Notes under the pieces: generated by a model
What the model was told of the DNA's origin: nothing
The model's database searches: none
What the model saw: only the letters and a program-made list of their open reading frames with translations
Part shown: piece by piece, positions 24,490-36,183 of the stretch
Layout of the letters: the number at the start of each line of letters is the position of its first letter
Numbering within the stretch: position 1 is the stretch's first letter
Assembly: GCA_965153455.1 (NCBI GenBank)
Contig: OZ234497.1
Span: forward strand, 20,081,872 to 20,145,871
Length of the DNA: 64,000 nt
Origin: Sphagnum compactum
Taxonomy: Eukaryota; Bryophyta; Sphagnopsida; Sphagnales
Direction: 5' to 3'
Program-made: the position numbers and the translations under genes

Positions 24490-26225
24490 GTTGTGGGTGG
24501 GCCTCTTACAATTCTTGATCAAAATTTTGCTTCTTCATCTTGTGATCCTTTGCCATCTTTAACTCCTTTGTTTTCTCCATACACTTATGATCTTGTAAAC
24601 CTTGAAGATGTTATGAATTGTCCTATAGACCATGAAGATGTTATGAATGAAAATGATCCTTTCTTGAAGCCATTTTGCCCACTATCCAATCCAAACCATT
24701 AATCAAGAAATGTAACTTCAATACATTTGGGTAGCAAAAAACTTCCATGGGCAAAGTTTTTTGTAGGGTTAGATGATAAGTTACACATTATCAAGTGCAA
24801 GATTTGTAGTGAAGTGGAAGGGAAAGATAAGTTGATTTTTTAAAGTGGGACTCTATTTATAAGCACGGATCCACATTAAGAAAACCAATTTAAGTAATAT
24901 TGGGACAAATGTGAAGAAAGGGGATTAGTTTTACTCCAAATATTATAAACATGCCAAGAACTAAAAATTGTTGGTTAAATGTAGTTGTGAAGATGTTGTT
25001 GCCTAAGTTGCAAATGGGACGGCAAGAGAGAAAGCAAGGAAGATTGTGCAATTTGCCATTCTGCACAGTCTTGCATTTCTTGTAACAAGGATGTCCCATG
25101 ATGGAATATGAAGCATTGGTGTTTTAATTTGAATTCTTGGTAGTGTCAATAAATAGCAAAAAACATTAAAATGATATATCTAGATGGACAATGGTATAAT
25201 TCATGCATCAAGAAGTAATAAGGGCAACTAGGGCAATAATGGGGGTTGTTCGATATGTTGCTCTCAATTGTGATGAAGTTTATACTTGACATCTAATCTT
25301 AGTTGTATTCACTATAATGTTGTGCAAAATTGGGTAAGGATTCTAATTTTTGTTTTCTTGGCTTGGGCATTTAAGGGACCAAGGAGCAATAACTTGGCCA
25401 AGGTCATTATGGAGGCTTTGATGATTGATGGTGGTTTGCCAAGAGACCAAATTCCTATAAGTTCATCTCCTTTCAAGTAGATGGTGCTAATGTGTTTCAA
25501 GGCACAAATAATGGTACAAAACCAATTCATAACACCTATGTTCCTCATTCTATTGGGGTTCATTGTATGGCCCACCACATTAATTTGGCAATCCAAACAT
25601 TGTCAAAATTGCCTTTGGTAATGCACCTTGAGAATCTACTCCAATGTTTGTTCTCCTATTTTTCACAATCACTTAAGAAGCACTTGGAGTTGACAAAACT
25701 TGCAAAGAGTATGGCAATAAAAGGGAACAAAATTATCTGGATTGTCAAGTTGAGATGGATTTTGATGTTGAACCTTGCCAAGAAAAGTATGGTAGAATAC
25801 AAAACTTTCCTTGTGAAGATGGCCTTTGACAACCCTATAAACCAACAAGCTATGTTGAATTACACCTTTGTCACCTCCAACTTTTGCTTGGACTTGTGTG
25901 CATTTTTTCATTTCTAGAATCTATGCATGTTCTCATCAAGTTTGCACAATCCAAAGATGTGTTCAAGTGTGTGACCTTGAAATAACATCTCAAATACTTG
26001 TTTCCAACTTCTTACAGTATGTAAAATTAGTTGAATTAGCCACGGTTGAATTAGCCATGGTGTAAACAATAGGCAACATGGAGGATTAAATATTTTTCTT
26101 TACTTTGGTTTTTATGAAATCAAAGCTTCACAATAGGTTCACTACCCACTTGTCACTTGTTGTGCACATGTTTGCACAATGATTCTATACTTTGTAGAAT
26201 TTCCCATATGCAAACTGCATTAAAT
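24490..26225 (+). pseudogene. hAT-like transposase remnant
   Basis: A broken plus-strand transposase. Recognisable blocks in order are an N-terminal Ser/Pro-rich part (24493-24702), a BED-like block KLPWAKFFVGLDDK with KCKIC (about 24735-24830), a central block with CDEV and VQNWVRI (25.26-25.35 kb), LAKVIMEALMIDGGLP (25.39-25.44 kb), GVHCMAHHINLAIQTL to MVEYKTFLVKMAFDNP (25555-25840) and a C-terminal KLHNRFTTHLSLVVHMFAQ block near 26.11-26.18 kb, like the hAT dimerisation region. Stops, frame changes and an internal deletion (about 25.95-26.10 kb) show it is dead. The wording is like plant hAT transposases of the DUF4371/C17orf113 type. I could not find its TIRs or target duplication. Confidence 0.8.
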
Positions 26226-27480
26226 AATGATGAGGAACTTGTCATCGATATTGTTATGATGACTAGGCAATTTAGTTTTTGTGACAACCCTACAAGTTTT
26301 GCAAATGCAAAAATGTTATGGTTGACGTATTTCTATTGAATTGAATGACCATTTTACAAGTCACACAACTTTCTTTGCATGATGTCGACATTTTTTATTC
26401 TTTCTTCACAGTCCAATGCCAATGGTTTATCTTTGCATTTGTTGTAACTAGGTACCAACTTATGGTTTTGTAGGTCACTTGTGATGGAATACTAGTTCGA
26501 GGGATTCACTTCCCCCATAAGTGCTTATGTTTGTGCTTGCAATTTGAACTTTGCATTATGTGTGCAATACTACAATTTGTTAAAAATAGTTGCTAGATTC
26601 TGACAAAAAACATTTATCACACCACTTTTTTAAAACTCTAATTGCAATAGTAGCCAAAAAGCTCTAACCTAATCCCAAATATAAACAAGCTTTTTCACCT
26701 ATAAATCTAGAGCAAGGACCAAATTTTTCCCCTTGACATTCAAAATGGCAGCCATCTTTCGATAAACTTTTGTCAATGGGCCAAACAAACCTTCCAACAC
26801 AAGATAGTTTTAGGTGAATCAGCACCAGATGCACTTTAGATGTGGGCCCACTGGCTACTTTGCAAACATGAGAATGAAAACTTTTTGGGAACTTGATGGG
26901 AACAAAAGAATTTGATGGGTTATTGATGAGAACAAGAGGAATTTGATGAGAACAAAAGGATTTTGATTGGATATGGATGGGAAGAAGAGGAATTCGAAGA
27001 GAACTGTTTGGGAACTTGATGGGAAATCAAGCACCCACGTGGCCCTTCAAAAACATAATAAACATGCCTTGGGGGGATGTTGGTGCCATCCAATTGGTGC
27101 TCCTCACATGCTTTATCGTAATGTGTTTTTTTTTGAGGGACAAGCTACTAGGATAGGTGCTTCCAATGTATGGAATTTGTTTTTAACACATTGCGTAGAG
27201 AGCAGGGAGAGAAAATCAGATGAAGCAGCTAAAAAGGTGGGCAGACTATGTGCACATTCTATCCGTCTGCCTGCCTCCCTCCCTCTCCGCCAGCGGATTT
27301 CAAGGAGCAGGCAGACAGAACCCATAAGAGAAAGGTAGAACACACAGAATTTTCGAGTCTCAAGATCTCAGTTGAGAACTCAGGAAGGGACGAGCGATGT
27401 GGCCTCACCAGCATCCAGAACCTCCGGAAATCGCACAAACTCCCAAAAACACACTAAAATTGAGGGTAGGTTGAGAAAAT
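26226..27480. other. Intergenic with short GATGGGAAC-type repeats
   Basis: At 26880-27025 words such as GGGAACTTGATGGGAAC and TTTGATGAGAACAAAAGG recur imperfectly. The 27.1-27.46 kb part is more GC-rich and has overlapping frames on both strands, none recognised. I see no gene here. Confidence 0.4.
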
Positions 27481-27499
27481 TGGTCCGCCCTGACGTTTA

Positions 27500-28018
27500 G
27501 TGATTAAGTACATAGTTTGTACATAGGTAGTAGGTACTGACTTTGTTTTACTACCTATCTACTTTAAAAAAAAGCATCTGAGCTAATCGCCATGGTTAGC
27601 TAGGGGTTGGCTAGGGAGGAATTTTTTTCATTTTTCCCTGGTTCCCAATGTGTGCCCTTTAAGTTCCCATCAGCGTCCCAAGAGGTTCCTCAAGTTCCCA
27701 ATGTGTTATCAACATGTTCTCCATTACACCTCACTTCAATCCCATATGCTTTGTTAAATGTTGTCCTCCTTTCACCTATACAGGTGGGCCAAGGGGGAGG
27801 AACTTTATATTTCAAAATAGAACCTTCTATTCTGGGGAGCCTCCATAGTTTCAATTTTTTCCGAGTGATGGGCCAATCAAATTGGCTCCTCGTTGCAAAG
27901 AAAAAAGAGAAAAAAAACTTGGGAGGCACCTCCTCGTCTAATTTAATAGGAGAGGGGACTAGGAGAGGTTACATATGGTCACGGTACGTACGCTGCTGGG
28001 TGCAGGTTCACTCTGGCC
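27500..28018. mobile_element. Partial GTAG-type MITE copy
   Basis: The right end GCAGGTTCACTCTGGCC (to 28018) resembles the terminus of the 14418-14801 element. The interior shares GTAGTAGGTA/CTACCTATCTAC words and AGCTAAtcgCCATGGTTAGCTAGGG with 14689-14713. The left end is not clear. The copy also contains about 100 bp of TTCCCAATGTGT/AGTTCCCATC words found near 12.1 and 53.95 kb. Confidence 0.5.
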
Positions 28019-28958
28019 AGGAAAAGTGTTAAAATATTGTTAAGTTGACAATGAGGTCACAGAGGTCACAACCAATGTTGACTGTTCTTGGTTCCGTGTT
28101 TCTGGTTCCCCATGTGCCAGGGAACCTGGGGACCGGGTGACTTTGTCACTGCAATCATCTTCCTAGTACCGTAGCTTAGGGTTAGTTTCCACATTGACAA
28201 AATGAGTAATTATTGATTTTCAAAAAATGAATAGTCTGTGATAATTACAGTAATTTTCAACATGTCAAATTCATATTTTCACAAATTTTCATTTCGCTAT
28301 TTTGAGGATCATTTAATGATGAAACTGAACTTAGGGTAAGGTAATTGGATCAAGTGCACCTCACAATTTTGTGGGAGCAACTAAGGTGATCCATATTAAT
28401 TAGTTCATGGGTGCACTCCACACTTTTTTTTAAAAATAAGCTCAAAGGGCCATCTTGATTGGCCCATCACCAATTTTTTTGGGAGTATTGGGCACTGCCT
28501 CATAGAAGCACCTCTTTAGACTGCTAGTTGCAAAATAGGAACAAATGTGCTCCCATTTGCCCACCTTTTCAGTTTATATACATGAGAGTCGAACTTAGGG
28601 CAAACCATATGGGATAAAAGTGAGGTGCTATTGGGAATGTTTTGAGGAACCCCGATTTGAGAACCTTATCGGACCACATAGAAAACATGATGTGAACAAC
28701 GGAAAAAACTCTTCGTTGAGTTCCAAGAAGTTTTCCTTCTAACCTCGAGGCCTAATTAGGACTTCTCACCCCAGTAAACTTAAATAAATGCAAATTAGTC
28801 ATTTCAATTCATAATTTCATGCCTCTGGGCTGAGAAATGTGAAAAAATTTGATGTTAGTTTTTGAAGTGTGAACAAAAGAGTTTTTAAAGATGAAGATGA
28901 ATAATTGTAAGCAACCATTATATGAGCTTAGGATTAGTTTGCAAACTGCACTTATTAA

Positions 28959-29261
28959 GGCCCGGTTTACATGAGGGCCTGGGCCTAATTGCTCATGGGC
29001 TTAAGATTGAATGTTTTGGCCCAACAATTGGACTCAACAAAGTCATAAATTGGGTCTCCATCCCAAGAGCATTCCTCTAATTATTTTGTGCCCAACTTTT
29101 TGGTGACATAAGGTGTGCCATGTAGGATGACATGTCATTCTAATTATTTCAGACCTGAACCCCCATATAAAATCACTAGGGCCCAATTTTAAGTTCTTAA
29201 CCAATAGGATTGCTCGATTCTGTTTCCCAAATTGGACCTGGTCCCTCATGTAAACCGGGCC
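28959..29261. mobile_element. MITE with GGCCCGGTTTACATGAGGG ends
   Basis: A 303-bp element. The left end GGCCCGGTTTACATGAGGG is repeated inverted at the right end (CCCTCATGTAAACCGGGCC), a perfect 19-bp match that continues imperfectly. The ends resemble Tourist/Harbinger MITEs and the 16805-17183 element. No clean target duplication was seen. A truncated relative is at 60695-60785. Confidence 0.85.
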
Positions 29262-29292
29262 GTATAAGCACATACCATGGGATATTGTGACT

Positions 29293-29629
29293 CAGCACCC
29301 ATGAGTGCACCATCCATTGGAAACCCATTGTAACTCAGGCTGTGGGTGAACCACAACTGAGTTATCCTATAAACCCTCCTACTTCTCCCTCACACTATCT
29401 AAGTAATCTACTGGTATAGGTGAGTCAGTATCATAGGTAAGTAGGTAGGGATGGTGAGTAGGTACTATGTAGGTAAGTAAGAAGGTCAGGCACTTGGTGA
29501 CTTATGGGTAGGTAGATCATTTGGATGGTTGCTACATAACTGACTGAGTCAGTTAGCTAAGGACGGGAATACAATGAATTCTTTTTTCCTGTTCACACAC
29601 CATTCATCTCGGTGCACTGGTGGGTGCTG
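29293..29629. mobile_element. GTAG-type MITE copy
   Basis: The left end CAGCACCCATGAGTGCACC is inverted at the right end (GGTGCACTGGTGGGTGCTG). The interior has GTAG/TAGGTAAGTAGG words and TCAGTTAGCTAAGG, as in the 14418-14801 element. Confidence 0.7.
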
Positions 29630-29639
29630 TTTCCGACTG

Positions 29640-30309
29640 GCTTCCCAAAAAGGGCCTGAAAAATTCGGTTGTGTCAAACTTTCAACCACCATTTGAGTCC
29701 CCAGTTCAGGCCTCAAAATTCCAAAATCCTATATAGATGGGAAGTCTTTCCCCTTACAGCAAAACCCATGGAACAAAAATTCATTTTGACACAATTTTTT
29801 AAAGGAATGAAAAATAGAAATATTTATGTGTGTGCACACAAGAATTTATTTGGAGGAAGGAAAAGCTCAAGCTTCTAGAGGTAAGTTATTTTCGTCTTCC
29901 AAAGTTTTTTTCAAGTTGTTTTTGGTAGTGTTGAATTATATTAGTAATCTAATTAAGAATTCTTTGGATCATTTTCTTTTTGAACTTTCTAGTGGTTAAG
30001 TAAAGAGCAAAGCTCAACGTTGCTGAACAATGAATACATGGCATAAAGTTTTAACTTGCAACTGTTGTGTGGGTGTCTGACCATTCTTTTTATCACAGGA
30101 GAGTACCATACTGGAATGGAGGGTGCATAGGAGTGTTTTGTGATGCAACCTTTTGTATTTCATTCAATAGTGAAGAAAGATCGGTAGTTCGAAACACAAA
30201 CTACACTTGACAAATGGAACAAACTTGATCAAAGGTCGAATAATTACAACTGTACGTTCTTCACCATTTCTCACCTTCTTTTGAGCATCAAATGATTAGC
30301 ATGGATGCT
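29640..30309. other. Intergenic, no feature recognised
   Basis: One 69-codon plus-strand frame (29669-29878) has no recognisable family. Nothing else stands out. Confidence 0.4.
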
Positions 30310-30850
30310 TGTTAAAATGCTTCAAGATTGTGAAAACCTAAACCCTAAGTTGCTAAAGTTTTTATCTAATCCATGCTACACATGAACTTTACACCTTGTA
30401 ATATGGCACTTATGTTTGTTGAAGTGCTTTGATTGTGAAACCGTAAACCTTTTGTTGAAATTCTTATTTGATTCATGCTGCTCGTGAATTACATAGATAT
30501 TACAATATGGCACTCAAATTGAAATGCTTTGACTATGAAACCCTAAATATTTGGTGAATTTTTTATTTAATCCATGTTGCTCATGAACTACATAGGTCTT
30601 GTAATATGGCACTTATGCTTTGAAATGCTTCAAGATTGTGAAACCCCAAACCCTTTGCTGAAATTCCTATCTGAACCATGATATTCATGACCTACACTTG
30701 TCTTGTAATATGGCATTTATGTTTGTTGATATGCTTCAAGACTGTGAAACACTAAACCCTTTCTAAAATTCTTCTTTGATCCATGTTGTTCATGAAACAC
30801 ATACATTTTGTAATATGGCACAAGTATGTTTGTTGAGATGTTTCATAACT
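30310..30850. repeat. Tandem repeat, about 103-bp unit, five copies
   Basis: AATATGGCA(C/T) recurs at 30400, 30504, 30603, 30707 and 30812 (intervals 104, 99, 104, 105). The companion block GCTTCAAGATTGTGAAACC recurs near 30320, 30427, 30525, 30627 and 30733. Each unit also carries AAACCCT, ATCC/ATTCATG and CATGAACTACA words. Units are moderately diverged and non-coding. Confidence 0.88.
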
Positions 30851-31343
30851 AAACTTTTTATGTCTAGTTTGATTTGTTAGGTTTGAAATGGAACATTGAT
30901 GGTTTGGATTATTTTCAAATTAAGTTATGTTAAATCGGTCCATGAAGTGAATTGCATCTATTGGTGTCAAGATTGATCATGTTTTAGGTCTAAAACTAGG
31001 GAGTTCACTATTTTTCCGTCTTGTTTTCAATTTGCAGAATCAACTTCAACATGACCAAATGTTTAATTTGGTTTTAGGTGTCCAATAGTGCATTTTAATC
31101 TTCATTTATCAAAAAAGGTGCAAATAAGTCCCCATCTATCAAGAAAGATGTGAGTAAGCCTACATCTAACAAGAAGATTGAACATGCCATATGGGAGACA
31201 CTGAGTAGGGCATGATTTGCTGATGAACTAGCTTGGGGTGATAATGATGGAGATTCTGAAGATGAAATGTTTTACACTCCTTTAGGAAGTCCAGAAAAGG
31301 CACTAGTTTCACTACTGTGCCATGTCCTAAAACCCATTAACAA

Positions 31344-32160
31344 TGTCGCAACTCTACTTTGAGAGAGTGTGAGGATCAGACTCACACTCCCGAAATGGGG
31401 ACTTGGGAGTCCTCTGGGACTCCCAAAACTTCAGAGTTCAATTGTAGGGGCCAAAACACCTCGCATTGAAGAGTTTATTATATCATTGGAATTCTATTGG
31501 AGTGTAAATGTTGAAAAGGGGCTTGCATGAACCATTTGGAAATCTGTAACACAAGTTATGGCCAAAAGAAGGGCCGGGAGTCAAACTGGCAGTTTGACTC
31601 CCGACCACTAAAAGTCGGGAATCGACCCGACCCCGGTGCGAGCAGGTAGAGTGCAACACATTGTTGGAAAGCTCTCAATGAGAACTACAACTTTGCTTTA
31701 AACCGTGTCCCAATCTGAGGTCTGAGCAAAGAGTTATAGCCTCGCAAAGTTGCGAGAGTCCAAACCGGGACAGTTTCGAGACTCCTCCTTGGGAGTCCCG
31801 GGACAAAAAACCATTTGGATGTAGGCTACGCGGAGAGATGCAAAGAATATGTGGGAAGGTGGTGGCTTCCCTCGAATCCGGGCCGTGGTGAGTCTTATGA
31901 GTCCAGAATCGCCCGTGGCTTGTCCTAACACTAAAAGTGCTTTAGAAAGTGAACTAACCAACTTGTTGATTGGTTTGATGCAGATTCGAGTGAGTAACTA
32001 AAAGCTTGTCACTTTTCCTAGTCCCATCCCGGAGCTTCAGCACACCCCTCTACCCCTTTTAGTGCTGAGAGCTGGGAGTGTGCCCCGAGTTCCTCACAAT
32101 TCTGCTATTTGAGTAACTTAGACCCATCTTGGGTCTAACTAGGAACTTGGGAGCGTGTCA
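31344..32160 (-). mobile_element. Solo LTR, copy 1 (817 bp)
   Basis: It starts TGTCGCAAC and ends GGAGCGTGTCA, the TG..CA form of LTRs. It is flanked on both sides by AACAA (31339-31343 and 32161-32165), a perfect 5-bp target duplication. It is a diverged inverted copy of 36184-37014. No internal retrotransposon sequence adjoins it, as expected after LTR-LTR recombination. It contains a 27-nt palindrome at 31576-31602 and many GGGAGTC/GACTCCC words. Confidence 0.9.
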
Positions 32161-32749
32161 AACAAGTTGACACATACTTACATTATGCCATTGTGAAGCA
32201 ACTTACAAAACAAATTGTTATTTCAAACTCTTAAAATTCTACAAGTGCCAAGTCAACATCAAAGTGACTTGTTAGTTAGAGGATACAGTTTTAGTGGCCA
32301 TCTCCCCATAAGCCCATTGTTGTAGTTAAGTTGATTTTGTGGGAAGTTAAACTTGGTTTTGACAATCTAAGGACCCTTTGCTAGATTTAAATATCTTATT
32401 CAAATGTTGAAGTGTTACGTTTCTTATCTGGTCTTGCTTTAAATCATGTAAATCTATGATCCATACAATTGCTAATACATGTACTCTTTCTTGTTGTGGA
32501 AGCATGTATGTAATATTGTTTTCAAGTGTTCAAATTCCATATTGTAACAAAAGTTTATAGTTTTAAGCTAAGTACAACCTTGACAAAAGGCACCTTTGTT
32601 AACTTTCAATTTGTTTTGTTTTAAATCTTTTCATATCTTGCTTTTGAAATCATTAAACTGCATCCAAGTTGCTAAGGTTCATTCAATTTAAATTATCATT
32701 ATGGAACATGATTCAAGTCTTAATGTGATTTGTAGAAATTAATGCTTGT

Positions 32750-33470
32750 GATTATCTTAAGATCATGTACTAGATGTCTTTTTTTTCATTAAAATAAATC
32801 ATGCATGAATAGTAGAGCTTGATTTAAAACGTAGTCTTCATAATGGCAACAACCCGGTGCTACTTTATTTAGCAATATGTACTTTTGTAGGAGAGGCATA
32901 CTTTCTAAAGTGCGGATGTTGTGCAAAATGAACGAATGTTTGTCTTAAGATTGTCTACTATGACTCCTTTTTTTTCATAAAAACCAATCCTTATTTAGTA
33001 GTAGCTTGCTTTGAAGTGCAAATTTCAAATTACACAACAACTGAATGATGTTTTACTTAGTAGGATCTGTGTTTTTTTAGGAGATGTGTGTTTTTTTAGG
33101 ACATATGTGCTTTCTAAAGTGTTTGATGCTGTCGTTACCACATAGCCTATGCAACATGTCCTTATAACTATCCTTTGCTTAGGAGCGTGTCCTTGGCAAA
33201 GTGGTGTAAAATGATTCTATAATCTCCAAAGAAACCAGTTTTTACCAGGGACTCTACTTATCTTAAGATTATCTAATGTGGCTCCTTTTTTCCCATATAA
33301 ACTAAACTTTATTTAGTAGTAGCTTGCTTTGAAGTGTAAATTTTAAATTATGCAACAAGTGAATGATGTTTTACTTAGTAGGATCTATGTTTTTGTAGGA
33401 GATGTGTGCTTAAATTTTAGGACATATGTGCTTTCTAAAAAGCTTGATGTTGTAGTTATAACCACATGGT
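32750..33470. repeat. Direct repeats with about 317-bp period
   Basis: The block from TCTTAAGATT.TCTA through TTTAGTAGTAGCTTGCTTTG, ATGTTTTACTTAGTAGGATC and ACATATGTGCTTTCTAAA occurs at about 32943-33125 and 33260-33440. A more diverged partial copy precedes it at about 32.75-32.93 kb. No coding potential was recognised. Confidence 0.75.
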
Positions 33471-33502
33471 TTAAAGACTTGTCAGTTTTGACATAACTTT
33501 GG

Positions 33503-33790
33503 GTGAATTATTTATGTACCAGATTATGGGAAAAGAGGAGAAGGAAAAGAAGGTTAAAAAATAAATTGATAAGGAGTATCCAAAACTGGCCCATTGTTGA
33601 ATATGCATTTCAAAATGTGAAGTTTCTTGAGGAGGTTGGGCAACTGCATGCAATTGGTTTGGACCCAAAGTTTGAACTATCTAATGAACATGTTACAACT
33701 GTAGACATTGCCAAAGTGTTTGGTAATGTGCATAAATTCAAGACCACCAACCCTTTGTTAACAATGGAAATCAAGAGAAAGTTGGAATAG
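33503..33790 (+). CDS. Unrecognised 95-codon frame
   Basis: It begins with a very basic stretch (EKRRRKRRLKNK) and continues with ordinary protein-like sequence (SIQNWPIVEYAFQNVKFLEE, GLDPKFELSNEHVTTVDIAK). I do not recognise a family. A few more readable codons follow the stop (LYWKIYGIEHI). It could be the front part of the same degraded unit as the zinc-finger frame at 34780-35076. Confidence 0.3.
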   Translation: MNYLCTRLWEKRRRKRRLKNKLIRSIQNWPIVEYAFQNVKFLEEVGQLHAIGLDPKFELSNEHVTTVDIAKVFGNVHKFKTTNPLLTMEIKRKLE

Positions 33791-34779
33791 TTATATTGGA
33801 AGATCTATGGAATAGAACATATCACGAACAATGAGATCATGGCCTGGTTGGTGAAAGGGTAGGCAACAAAACGCAATGGTCACCTAATTAATTGGGCAAA
33901 GGCTACAACTTCCACTACAAAAAAAAACCTTGGCAATTTAAACAGGAACTCATTGATGCGGGCAAACAAAGTGGAAAGGATAGAAATCAGTGAAGGTTCG
34001 GATCACTCACATGGAGCATTTGCCATAGGCTAAACATTGCAAAGCTAGAGAAGGACTGTATTCCAGCAGGGAATTACAAATGTGAATAGAGGTATGTCTC
34101 ACCTAAAAACATTGCCAGTGTTTAGGAATTATTGGAGTTCAAACATCAACTTTAGAAATACAACAATTCTTGCATTCATTAGCTCCAAGTGAAAAAAAAA
34201 AACATATGGAATGTTTGATTGAGGTAAGGTTTAGTAAGGAGGATCAAAATGGCAACTCAACAATCACAAGATAAAATTGTTGTTGCCAAAAAATCACTCT
34301 CTAAAGTCAGAGTAAAAATCTAGATGCTTCAACATTAGGTAATTGTTTGGTTTGGTGGGCAATCTATTTATAATCTTGTAGAATGTATGTAGAATTGCAA
34401 CGTTGTACAGGTAAAATTATTGTTGAATTTTTGCCTTAACATTTTAGGGGTGACAAAATGTTGTAGATGGTTATATCAATGTTGGTTTTGATTTGTCTTG
34501 GACATGGTGGGCATGTGCTAAGGTTACGTGCTCCTATTAGAAGCCCAAGATGCCAAAGAGGACACTTAAGAAGACCAACCTGCTGTATAGGAACAACCTA
34601 TACAATAACAGACTCCAACCTTAGCATTAGATATGGATGCCTTGTTGTAGGTGAAAAATGAAAAAGAAAGGGAGTTAGACGATTTGAGTAGCATTTTTAA
34701 TGACAAGAAGGAGGTGGCTATTAGAGGCGAAGCTTTGTATTGAGAGGTTGATGAAGAATGTCACCAGATATAAGAAGAG

Positions 34780-35076
34780 TTGGAAAAGGCTATGAATAAC
34801 CAACATGAACTCATCAAAGAAGAAAAATGTATACAAAATCAAATTGAAAAAATGAAGATAGGAGATGGTGCTTCATTTTGGCCTCAACCATTTCTACACC
34901 TACTCAAGCCTTTAAAAGAAAATGGATGTAGCATTATCATTATGAAGTTGTGTGGTTACTGTAATCAGTGGCACCATTGTGCTGATATTGTGATTACAAG
35001 TTGTAAGCACACCTTTCACCCATTTTGCCTTGTTGCAATGTTGGAGCACTCCAACAAGTGTTGTGTATGCAAATAG
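34780..35076 (+). pseudogene. Coiled-coil plus RING-like zinc-finger fragment
   Basis: The 98-codon frame has a charged, probably helical first part (HELIKEEKCIQNQIEKMK) and a cysteine/histidine cluster: CGYCNQWHHCADIVI, SCKHTFHPFCLVAML, then CCVC. The spacing resembles a RING-H2/PHD-type zinc finger (CxxC, CxHxxHxxC, CxxC). Similar fingers occur in repeated, element-associated proteins of seed-free plants as far as I recall. No intact full-length frame surrounds it, so I treat it as a fragment. Confidence 0.5.
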
Positions 35077-36183
35077 AAATTACACCCAGATTGGTGGCAT
35101 TCTTGGGGCTTTCAACCTCTAGATGAAGACCTTCAATAGTTAGCTAAGGATATGAACCTTGAATTCACAAGGTAGAATATGTTTTTGAAGGTCAAGGAAG
35201 TTGCTAAGAGCGGTTTGGACTCCATGGTAAGTGGTAAGTTCTTTCCAAGTTAGATGTTCCTTATGCATAAAACTTGATTCTTGAGGCGGACTTCACATTC
35301 ATGAATTCTCCTTATGGTTAATGTGATGTAGGTTTTCTATTTGTTGAACTAAAAAAATTTACAGAAGTTAAAAATGGATTAACATATTTTTTGGAATTTC
35401 ACATCTGTGGTTGAAATGGTGGTTTTATGTTTACTGAGTTAGATCTATACATAGGTTATCCATATTGAGTACATTTAGATCTTAACAAGTATGATCTTCT
35501 ATGTGAGGTGATGAGTTGGGCATTGGCAATTTTCTAAAACCTACTACTACGTTCCCAATCATGATCTTTATGGGTATTGCAACATTGTAGCTTATGTCGC
35601 ATGGTGGCAATTTTGGGCCCAATAGGAAAGTAATTTATTTTGGGGTTTTTTAATATGAATATTGTCATTTAGGTTGTTCATTTGCTTACATTGCTTTTGG
35701 TGGTGAGTACATTGGTTGTTGTATGTGACTAAATGTCATGTGTTTACATTTGTAGCTGAGAGCATAAAGCCATTCCAAGTTGAGTATGGATCAACAAGTG
35801 TAAATTATATGGCTCATGGCGAGAACACCCAATTTTTCAACCCCATGAATGTCTTATCATGTTCAAATCCAAAGAAGGACACTCCCATGTCTTCACCAAA
35901 TGCAAGGTCTTTTACTAGTCTTGCACTCCAACTTCACATGGTTAAGTTAGTACAATGCATAAGACGAGCTACTAGTGCATGACCCACCAGCAAAGAAGCT
36001 AAGGGCCCTAAACTTTGCAAAGGAACAAGATTATCAAGCTGAGGACACTTTAAACCTATCCAACAAATAAACCCTGACAAGCAAAGAAGATTTAGGTAAC
36101 CTTGAACCCCATCCTAAATGACATTTTATTTCAACAAGTTTTCACATTCTTAAATCAAGTTTGAATTATGTTGTTATGTTTTC

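Noticed and set aside
30320-30800. Interstitial telomere sequence (AAACCCTAAA words)
   Set aside because: The word occurs once per 103-bp unit, not as contiguous TTTAGGG repeats.
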